From JADGHX01 sp035760965 (lineage in GTDB: Bacteria > Pseudomonadota > Gammaproteobacteria > Steroidobacterales > Steroidobacteraceae), in NCBI GenBank assembly GCA_035760965.1, contig DASTRY010000044.1, positions 62,001 through 126,000 of the forward strand: 64,000 nucleotides of DNA. The letters run 5' to 3'. Numbering within the stretch: position 1 is the stretch's first letter; every line of letters starts with the position of its first letter. The notes under the pieces were generated by a model, which was given only the letters and a program-made list of their open reading frames with translations, did no database searches and was not told the origin of the DNA. A program made the translations under genes and the position numbers. This document shows, piece by piece, positions 58,057 to 64,000 of the stretch.

Positions 58057-59669
58057 CCAACCAGTCGCCCGATCTCGTCGATTACAACCTGTTCACCTCG
58101 CATCCGGCGCTGGTGGAAGCCCTCGCGCGTGAGGGCGGGTCCGCGGCGCACGAGCGGCTCGCGAACTGCGGTGCGCGTTTCGGGACGGCCGAGATGTTCG
58201 CGCTCGGCGATGCCGCAAATCGCAATCCGCCTGTGCTGAAGACGGTCGACCGCTTCGGCAATCGTCGCGACGAGGTGGAATTTCATCCCGCATGGCACGA
58301 GCTGATGCGCCAGCTCGTCGCCGAGGGCTTGCACACCGGGCCGTGGGCGCAGCCCGAGCCGGGCGCTCATGTCGCGCGCGCCGCTGCGTACATGCTGTGG
58401 GCGGAGGTCGAGAACGGCACGCAATGCCCGGCGACCATGACCTATGGCGCCGTTCCAGTGCTCGCGCGCCAGCCGAACGACTTCGCGGAGTGGCTGCCGC
58501 GGCTTCTCTCTCGGGAGTACGACGCGCGGCGGCGCCCGATTCACGAGAAGCGCGGCGCGCTCATCGGCATGGGCATGACCGAGAAGCAGGGCGGCTCGGA
58601 TGTGCGCGCGAACACGTCACGCGCCGCTCCTGTGAGCGTCGCCGGACCGGGTCGCGAGTATCGGCTCACCGGACACAAGTGGTTCTTCTCGGCGCCGATG
58701 TGCGACGGCTTCCTCGTGCTCGCGCAGGCCGCCGGCGGATTGTCGTGCTTCTTCATGCCGCGCGTGCTGCCGGATGGAACGCTCAACTCGTTCCGCTTGC
58801 AGCGACTCAAGGATAAGGTCGGCAACCGCTCGAATGCGTCGAGCGAGATCGAGTTTCACGAGGCGGCTTGCGTGCTCGTCGGCGAGGAAGGACGTGGTGT
58901 GCCGACAATCCTCGAGATGGGCGTTTACACGCGCCTCGACAATGCCATCGGGTCGACGGGAATCATGCATCAGTGCGTCGCGCAGGCCATTCACCATTGC
59001 CGATATCGGCGCGCGTTCGGGCGACTGCTCATCGATCAGCCGCTGATGCGCAACGTGCTCGCCGATCTCGCGCTCGAATGCGAAGCCGCGACCGTCTTCA
59101 CGATGCGGCTCGCGCGCGCATTCGATCGCCAGCAGGACGAAGTCGAAGCGGCGCTCCGTCGCGTGCTGACGCCGGTGGCGAAGTACTGGATCTGCAAGCG
59201 CGCGCCGCTCGTGGCGACCGAGGCCATGGAAGTGCTCGGCGGCAACGGCTATGTCGAAGAGGGACCGATCGCGCGGCGTTTCCGCGAGGCGCCGCTGAAT
59301 TCCATCTGGGAAGGCTCCGGGAACGTCATGTGTCTCGACGTGCTGCGCGCGCTATCGCGCGATGCGCCGGTGATGGAGGCACTGCTTGGACTGTTGCGGA
59401 AGGGGCAGGGCAAGGATCCGCGTTACGACCGCTACGTGAGTGGGCTCGCGTCGGAGTTGACCGATTCGAACGAAGCGGAAGTCCGCGCGCGGCGCTCGAC
59501 GGAGCGCATCGCACTCGCCGTGCAGGCGGCGATTCTGCTGGAGCACGACTCGCCCGCGGCCGAAGCATTCCTCGCGTCGCGCATCGCGCGCGATGCGCCC
59601 GGGGCGTTCGGCACGTTACCGGTCGGCCTGAATCTCGGAGCGCTGATCGAGCGCGCGCTCGCGCCATAG
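58053..59669 (+). CDS. aidB: AidB-like acyl-CoA dehydrogenase family protein
   Basis: A 538-residue flavoprotein, close to E. coli AidB in length. Signature GMGMTEKQGGSDVRANTSRA, the later SNASSEIEFHEAACVLVGEEGRGV and GSTGIMHQCVAQAIHHCRYR are AidB-typical. AidB protects DNA from alkylation and has isovaleryl-CoA dehydrogenase activity. The C-terminal domain has the helical extension characteristic of AidB (DNA-contact region). ATG at 58053 with AAGGAG; translationally coupled to MerR, an arrangement that suggests a regulator distinct from Ada. Confidence 0.9.
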   Translation: MTNQSPDLVDYNLFTSHPALVEALAREGGSAAHERLANCGARFGTAEMFALGDAANRNPPVLKTVDRFGNRRDEVEFHPAWHELMRQLVAEGLHTGPWAQPEPGAHVARAAAYMLWAEVENGTQCPATMTYGAVPVLARQPNDFAEWLPRLLSREYDARRRPIHEKRGALIGMGMTEKQGGSDVRANTSRAAPVSVAGPGREYRLTGHKWFFSAPMCDGFLVLAQAAGGLSCFFMPRVLPDGTLNSFRLQRLKDKVGNRSNASSEIEFHEAACVLVGEEGRGVPTILEMGVYTRLDNAIGSTGIMHQCVAQAIHHCRYRRAFGRLLIDQPLMRNVLADLALECEAATVFTMRLARAFDRQQDEVEAALRRVLTPVAKYWICKRAPLVATEAMEVLGGNGYVEEGPIARRFREAPLNSIWEGSGNVMCLDVLRALSRDAPVMEALLGLLRKGQGKDPRYDRYVSGLASELTDSNEAEVRARRSTERIALAVQAAILLEHDSPAAEAFLASRIARDAPGAFGTLPVGLNLGALIERALAP

Positions 59670-59736
59670 CGCTTCTGCAGCCGCGCCCGCGCGGCGAGCG
59701 CGAGCGCGGATTGACCGGTCGCTTGCGAGGTCGAAG

Positions 59737-60816
59737 TTACAGCGTCTGGAACGCGCTCAACACGACGCGTCCTTGCGGGTCTCGTCGCGAGTCCACGTGA
59801 TATCTCTCACGCAGCTCGTGCAGAAACCCGTCCACGTCGCCGGTGCGGAACGAACCCGCGATCCGCACGTTCGCGAGCACCTTGTCCGCGAGCACGAACT
59901 TCGTGGTCGTGTAGCGATCCATCTCGGCGAGAACGTCTTCGAGCGCGGCGCCGTCGAAGACGAGCATTCCGCGTTGCCACGCGAGCCGCGTTTCGAGCTC
60001 GCTGCCGATGAGCGGCCGCACGGACTGATAGCCGGGCTCGACCAGCGCCGTTTCGAAGGCGGTGAGCACCGCCTCACCATAACTCAGATTCTCGCGGCGC
60101 TTGGCCGGTGTCTCGGGCCAGCGCGGCGGGGCGTAGAGCACCTTCACCTGACCCTCAGCGACCGTCACTTCGACGTTCTCGGGCGCCAGTACGCGCACGT
60201 TGAAGCGCGTGCCCAGCACCTGGAAATCGCGTTTGCCGGCGTGCACGTTGAAGGGGCGCGCCGGGTCGGGCGCGACGTCGAAGCTCGCTTCACCATAATC
60301 CAGGCTGATGTCCCGCGACTGCGGGGTGAAGGCGACAGTCATGCGCGTGCCGGTGTTGAGCGTGATCTTGCTGTGGTCGACCAGCGTGATCTCCTGCCGG
60401 CCGCCGACCGCCGTGAGATAGGTCTTGTGCAGAGTGCCGCTGGGCGCCGCCTGCGCCTCGCTGAACAACGAGGACGGATCGCGGCCGATGAGCGCCAGCG
60501 TGCCGAACACCACGATCGCCAGTGCGCCCAAGAACGTGACACCCATCGAAAGGGCGCTGCGCCCGCGCCGCGGCGGCTCCGCGAGCCCCGCGCCGTCCGG
60601 AAAGAGTTGCGTGAGCAAGGCGACGATATCCGGCCGCTGCCATGGCGGCGCCTTGTCGAGCAGCGCTGCGCGATTGGCGCGGTCGGCAAGCCACGCGGCG
60701 AGCTCAGCGCCGTCCTCCTTGTCCAGGCCACGAGACAACCTGTCGAGCCAGTGAGAGGCCTCCTCGTCGCGTTTGGTGGATGATTCCGGGGGTGAGTGCC
60801 GTCGGCCCATATCCAT
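59737..60816 (-). CDS. FecR-like anti-sigma factor/membrane regulator
   Basis: A 359-residue protein: N-terminal DUF4880-like region (EASHWLDRLSRGLDKEDGAELAAW is split between ~20 and 43), one membrane helix at ~90-112, a FecR domain at ~135-230 (ITLVDHSKITLNTGTRM; DYGEASFDV) and a C-terminal DUF4974/STN-like segment. It would relay TonB-receptor occupancy to an ECF sigma factor, but no sigma gene is adjacent in the window; a TonB receptor lies 1.8 kb away on the same strand. ATG at 60816 is very close to GGAGGG; the second ATG at 60810 has better spacing and may be the true start. Confidence 0.86.
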   Translation of the reverse strand: MDMGRRHSPPESSTKRDEEASHWLDRLSRGLDKEDGAELAAWLADRANRAALLDKAPPWQRPDIVALLTQLFPDGAGLAEPPRRGRSALSMGVTFLGALAIVVFGTLALIGRDPSSLFSEAQAAPSGTLHKTYLTAVGGRQEITLVDHSKITLNTGTRMTVAFTPQSRDISLDYGEASFDVAPDPARPFNVHAGKRDFQVLGTRFNVRVLAPENVEVTVAEGQVKVLYAPPRWPETPAKRRENLSYGEAVLTAFETALVEPGYQSVRPLIGSELETRLAWQRGMLVFDGAALEDVLAEMDRYTTTKFVLADKVLANVRIAGSFRTGDVDGFLHELRERYHVDSRRDPQGRVVLSAFQTL

Positions 60817-60891
60817 GCCCTCCGCGCGCCGCGTGTAAGCGTGTGCGGAGGATCATAGCGTGGCGCCGCGGGAGCGGCGAGACTGCGCAAA

Positions 60892-60974
60892 GCTAGCCGG
60901 GAAGGCGAGGTCTTTCCGGATATCCAGCACCAAAGCCTAGCCGGGAAGGCGAGCGTCTTCCCCGATATCCAGCG
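60892..60974. repeat. Imperfect tandem duplication of the 3' end of the ferritin-like gene
   Basis: CTAGCCGGGAAGGCGAG occurs at 60892 and again at 60937, with the following 20 bases (GTCTT..CCGATATCCAGC) also nearly identical; the offset is 45 bp. The second copy encodes the last 12 codons and stop of the ferritin-like gene; the first is a non-coding ghost just after its stop. Confidence 0.75.
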
Positions 60975-61704
60975 CATTCTGCGAATGCGTGCCGAGCCTC
61001 GGCGCATCCAGATAGAAGGCGTACTGAGCCATGCACGCGCTCACGAAACTGCGCGCGCCATGGCCGGCGGCGCGCAGCACGCGACTGTGACCTAGCCACA
61101 CGGCCAGCGCGGCATTTATGAAAAACGCTCGGTGTACTGTCGCGTGAGCCGCGCGCGCGAGAGGGGTCTTGCGTGCATTCATCTCGCGCAGCAGGTCCGA
61201 TTCGAAGCCAACCTGCGCGAGCTCGTCCGCCACCAGAATGCGGCAGAGCGTCTGCAGCTGCCGGCACCCGGTCGCAGCCTCGAGCGCGCGGTAATAGACC
61301 TTGCCGATCAGCTTCGCGCTCACGAGCCCGGCGATCTGCAGCTCGAATCCCGCGAGCCCGTGAACGCGGCGCGCCGCGCGCTCGATCCAGTCGGCGCGCC
61401 GGCGGGGGATGGCGTGCTGCTCCATGAATGCAGCGAGCAGCCCGGCGTGATGATTCTGCTCGGCCACGAGCAGCGCGACGACCTGGCCGAGCGGCAGGGC
61501 GTCCTGCTCCTGCTCATAGCGCCGGGCCGCGCGCATCAAGCATGGCCCGTCGATCTGCTCCGCGAGCTGAAAGGTCGCGAGCGAGCGGCCGATGAGCTGC
61601 CGCTCGTAGGGCGTGAGATCGTCCGGCGAACCTTCGGGCAGAACGCAGCGGCGGTCCGCGTGGTACTCGAAATGATCCAGCCAGACTCGCAGATCGGTGT
61701 GCAT
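60937..61704 (-). CDS. Ferritin-like (diiron-type) helical protein
   Basis: A 255-residue mostly helical protein with ferritin-like motifs: a first acidic helix (FQLAEQID), ExxH in AEQNHHAGLLAAF, a third helix Glu (GFELQIAG) and a fourth-helix motif DELAQVGFES where ExxQ replaces the usual ExxH. It may bind iron weakly or be a non-catalytic relative; family name not recognised. ATG at 61704 is chosen over an upstream start at 61773 because the latter falls in the divergent promoter region. The gene lies between FecR and crystallin genes. Confidence 0.7.
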   Translation of the reverse strand: MHTDLRVWLDHFEYHADRRCVLPEGSPDDLTPYERQLIGRSLATFQLAEQIDGPCLMRAARRYEQEQDALPLGQVVALLVAEQNHHAGLLAAFMEQHAIPRRRADWIERAARRVHGLAGFELQIAGLVSAKLIGKVYYRALEAATGCRQLQTLCRILVADELAQVGFESDLLREMNARKTPLARAAHATVHRAFFINAALAVWLGHSRVLRAAGHGARSFVSACMAQYAFYLDAPRLGTHSQNALDIGEDARLPG

Positions 61705-61772
61705 GGCAAGCGCCTCGGCAGAGCGGAACTGGCGCACAGAATGCGAGCCGACGCGGTCCGCCCGGTGGCGCA

Positions 61773-61791
61773 ATTCGGGCAGATTCGGGCA
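61773..61791. promoter_or_regulatory. Direct repeat ATTCGGGCA x2 upstream of the crystallin gene
   Basis: Two 9-bp copies (61773-61781, 61783-61791) with a 10-bp period, so both face the same side of the helix. TACATT at 61822-61827 is a possible -10 for the crystallin gene. Suggestive of an activator site; not proven. Confidence 0.35.
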
Positions 61792-61856
61792 CCGTTCAGA
61801 TTTTGCTCAGCCGCCCTTGGGTACATTCGCTGCCCCCTGATTCGAAAGGAGCTTTC

Positions 61857-62537
61857 ATGAGATCGGCCTCTCTCGTGCTGAGCCTGTGTGCCCTGATTGC
61901 GCTTGCAGTGTCTCTGCCGCGCGACGCGCTGTCGCAGGACCGGCCGGGGCGCGACCAGGTGTGCGTCTACGAGCACGCTGACTACGGCGGTTGGGAGCGA
62001 TGCTTCGGGATCGGTGAGGACGTCGCCGACCTCGGCAATCTACGCAATCAGATTTCGTCCGTGCGCATCTTCGGGCGAGCAGAGATCACGCTCTTCGAGC
62101 ATCCCGGGTTTCAGGGACGGCAGCTCGTCATCGACAGCAGTACGACGAATCTGCCGCGCGGCTGGAACGACGAGACCGATTCGCTGCGCGTCGATCGTGC
62201 GAGCTTCGGCAACCGGCAGCGGGCGAGCGAGCGGCGCGAGGACCGCGTGTGCGTGTATCAGCACGTCGGCTTCCGCGGCAATTCGCGCTGCTTCGATGCC
62301 GGGGACGAGGTCTACGATCTGCGCCAGATCGGCTGGAACGATGCGATCTCCTCGATTCGCACCTTCGGCGGCACGCGCGTGGCGGTGTTCGAGGACGCGG
62401 GTTTTCAGGGTCAGCGGTTGATCGTCGAGCAGGACATCCCGGACCTCACGCGGATCGCCGCCGGCCGCGGTACATGGAACGACCGCATCTCTTCACTGCG
62501 CGTCGGCGACGACCGCTTTTTCCGCGGTCGTCGCTGA
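61857..62537 (+). CDS. Secreted beta/gamma-crystallin family protein
   Basis: A 226-residue exported protein: signal peptide (cleaved around ALSQ), then two double-Greek-key crystallin domains. Motif starts are VCVYEHADYGGWERCF, ITLFEHPGFQGRQL, VCVYQHVGFRGNSRCF and VAVFEDAGFQGQRL. Canonical N/D-N/D-x-x-S/T-S calcium loops are present only in the second domain (NDAISS and NDRISS); the first domain has degenerate versions. A pair of cysteines per domain may form disulfides. Likely a calcium-binding envelope or stress protein. ATG at 61857 with AAAGGAG. Confidence 0.9.
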   Translation: MRSASLVLSLCALIALAVSLPRDALSQDRPGRDQVCVYEHADYGGWERCFGIGEDVADLGNLRNQISSVRIFGRAEITLFEHPGFQGRQLVIDSSTTNLPRGWNDETDSLRVDRASFGNRQRASERREDRVCVYQHVGFRGNSRCFDAGDEVYDLRQIGWNDAISSIRTFGGTRVAVFEDAGFQGQRLIVEQDIPDLTRIAAGRGTWNDRISSLRVGDDRFFRGRR

Positions 62538-62559
62538 GCTCTGCGTGCTGCACTGAGTA

Positions 62560-62594
62560 GCGCCGCGGTTCGACTCCATGCCGAGCCGCGGCGC
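62560..62594. terminator. Hairpin between convergent crystallin and TonB-receptor genes
   Basis: Arms of 13 bases (62560-62572 and 62582-62594, one G-U wobble) enclose ACTCCATGC in the 65-bp convergent gap. No U-tract on either side, so it may stop both transcripts only weakly or protect their 3' ends. Confidence 0.5.
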
Positions 62595-62602
62595 CGGCCG
62601 TC

Positions 62603-64000
62603 TCACTGACCGAAGCGGATGCGCCCGGTGAGGTACCACTCGAGCGGACGGTTGTAGGTTCCCACCTTCTCGCCGGCGGCGAGGTTGATCGAGCCGCTCT
62701 GGAGCCAGCGGTCGTTCGTGAGGTTGGTGCCGCCGAGCACGATCTCGTACCGCTCGTCCTGGCCGCGATAGTGGATCGAGGCGCCCAGCGCATTCGTCGC
62801 CGGACGATGCAGCTCGGGGGTGTTCAACGAGTCGTTGAACAGGTCCGCGGTGCGCGTGTAGTCCACGGAGAAGCGCATGCCCGCGCCGTTCGGCAACGAG
62901 ATGTCGTAGTTCGGCCCGATCGTGTACTTGTAGCGCGGCGTCTTCGGCAGCTTGTTGGTGATCGGGATCTGCGCCTCGGGTGCGATCTTCGTGTACTTCG
63001 CGTCGATGTAACCCGCCGCGAGCGTGAACGAGAAGCCGCCGCCGAGAATGCCCTGCGACTCGAGCTCGATGCCCTTGATGCGGGCGTTACCCGCGTTGTG
63101 CAGAACCGGTGAGGCACCTTCCTGGAAGTTCAGCTGGATGCCCTTGTAGTCCGTGTAGAAGATCGCGGTGTTGACGAGCAGGCGCCGCTGGAACAGCTCC
63201 GATTTCACACCGAGCTCGGAGGTGTACGCGAACTCGGGCCCGAACTCCGCTTCCTCGCCCGACTGGATGGGCTGGGAGAGACGCGTGGTCCAGCCGCCGG
63301 ACTTGAAGCCTTTCGACCAGCTCACGTAACCCATGACGTCATTGGTGAACTGGTATTGCAGGCCCACTTTCGGCGTGAACACGTCGAAGGTCTGCTCGTT
63401 GGTACCGGTCGGGAAGTAGCGCAGCGGATTGCCTTCCACGGGGAATCCGAGAGCCTGCTGGCACGTCACCCCGGCCGGAATGTTCGGATCGAGATGCAAG
63501 TTCGCCGGATCGCTCGGCGGGTTGCAACCGCTGATCTTGTACGTGAAGCCGTTCAGATCCGCCTGGCCGCCGATGAATTTCTTCTGCTCGCGCGAGTAGC
63601 GACCGCCGATGGTCAGCGTCAGCGGATCGGTCAGCTTGTAGTCGGTGTGGAAGTACGCTGCGTAGGACTTCGTGTCGACGTCGTTCTGATAGTCGTACAC
63701 GTACAGAATGCCTTCGAACGGCACGTAATCGTGCACGTAGCCCTTTTCTTTGAAAAAGTACAGACCGGTCACGTAGTTCAGTCGGTCGCCGAACGCCTTG
63801 CCGTTCAACTGGAATTCCTGCGAGACCTGGAACTGATGCTGATGGTCCGTCACTTCCTGGATCTGCTCGGGCAGACCGTCGAGGTCGACGCCGACGCGCC
63901 AGTTGATCTGGCGATAGCCGGTGATGGATTTGAACGAGAGCCCGTCGCCGAGCTGCCAGTCGCCCGTGACCGCGAGACCGAACGCATCGTTCTTCGCGAA
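62603..64000 (-). CDS. TonB-dependent receptor, 3' portion (runs off the window)
   Basis: The visible 465 residues are the C-terminal beta-barrel of a TonB-dependent receptor; the plug and signal peptide lie beyond 64000. Barrel motifs are plain: LTIGGRYSREQKKF, VSWSKGFKSGGW, AYTSELGVKSEL, NARIKGIELESQG and the closing GRIRFGQ. The style (YYSWSKGFKSGG, internal cysteine-containing loop) matches siderophore or outer-membrane receptors of the sphingomonad/steroidobacter type. The frame is open through the window edge, so the Met at 63853 is internal. The nearby FecR-like gene on the same strand may regulate it. Confidence 0.92.
   Translation of the reverse strand, partial: FAKNDAFGLAVTGDWQLGDGLSFKSITGYRQINWRVGVDLDGLPEQIQEVTDHQHQFQVSQEFQLNGKAFGDRLNYVTGLYFFKEKGYVHDYVPFEGILYVYDYQNDVDTKSYAAYFHTDYKLTDPLTLTIGGRYSREQKKFIGGQADLNGFTYKISGCNPPSDPANLHLDPNIPAGVTCQQALGFPVEGNPLRYFPTGTNEQTFDVFTPKVGLQYQFTNDVMGYVSWSKGFKSGGWTTRLSQPIQSGEEAEFGPEFAYTSELGVKSELFQRRLLVNTAIFYTDYKGIQLNFQEGASPVLHNAGNARIKGIELESQGILGGGFSFTLAAGYIDAKYTKIAPEAQIPITNKLPKTPRYKYTIGPNYDISLPNGAGMRFSVDYTRTADLFNDSLNTPELHRPATNALGASIHYRGQDERYEIVLGGTNLTNDRWLQSGSINLAAGEKVGTYNRPLEWYLTGRIRFGQ

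Overview
The window is high-GC, densely packed DNA read as chromosomal sequence from an environmental Gammaproteobacterium. The mix of TonB-dependent receptors, PQQ quinohemoprotein dehydrogenases, DUF6152, AidB, YbiI and SixA homologues and many secreted peptidases fits a Steroidobacteraceae/Nevskiales-like bacterium; this placement is inference from gene content only. No rRNA, tRNA, CRISPR array, transposase or integrase was recognised.

Layout. (1) 155-15572 is a bipartite, divergently transcribed locus. The leftward arm is transglutaminase-like protein > Oar-type TonB receptor > M19-S12-S12 peptidase fusion > DUF819 membrane protein. The rightward arm is NlpC/P60 lipoprotein > L-Ala-D/L-Glu epimerase > RpiR/MurR regulator > SLC1-type symporter > FAD D-amino-acid oxidase-like protein. 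Together they look like a dedicated pathway for taking up and degrading peptides that contain D-amino acids, most likely murein stem peptides. (2) 15565-20653 holds an Old Yellow Enzyme, a carotenoid/stilbene cleavage oxygenase and a PQQ alcohol dehydrogenase. (3) 20754-32800 is mixed housekeeping and peptidase genes: ChrR-like cupin, membrane MutS-like ATPase, 5'-3' exonuclease, dicarboxylate symporter, SixA, an M20/M14 pair, VTT protein, SDR, and a DUF6152/lipoprotein pair. (4) 32989-39981 holds a Pro-Thr-linked serine hydrolase lipoprotein, asparagine synthetase, a second PQQ dehydrogenase, a small outer-membrane barrel and a YbiI-type zinc finger.

(5) 40133-50411 is a signalling block: a degenerate GGDEF-EAL protein, a secreted subtilase with a YTWSKG array, a very large propeller-type hybrid histidine kinase and, translationally coupled to it, a REC-GGDEF-EAL response regulator. 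(6) 50419-59669 holds a MetE-like methyltransferase, a penicillin/AHL-acylase family enzyme, YbhB, an S41 peptidase, an NAD-dependent reductase, a GST-like protein, a methyltransferase remnant, and a MerR-AidB pair. (7) 59737-64000 holds a FecR-like protein without an adjacent sigma factor, a ferritin-like protein with a duplicated 3' end, a beta/gamma-crystallin and the 3' part of a TonB receptor that runs off the window.

The strongest novelty candidates are the murein-peptide locus with its three-catalytic-domain M19-S12-S12 protein, the two PQQ dehydrogenases carrying the Asp-Tyr-Asp signature of lanthanide-dependent enzymes, and the paired hybrid kinase/c-di-GMP regulator. Most genes overlap or abut, and no gene-free stretch exceeds 300 bp except 57173-57591, which contains only a gene remnant.
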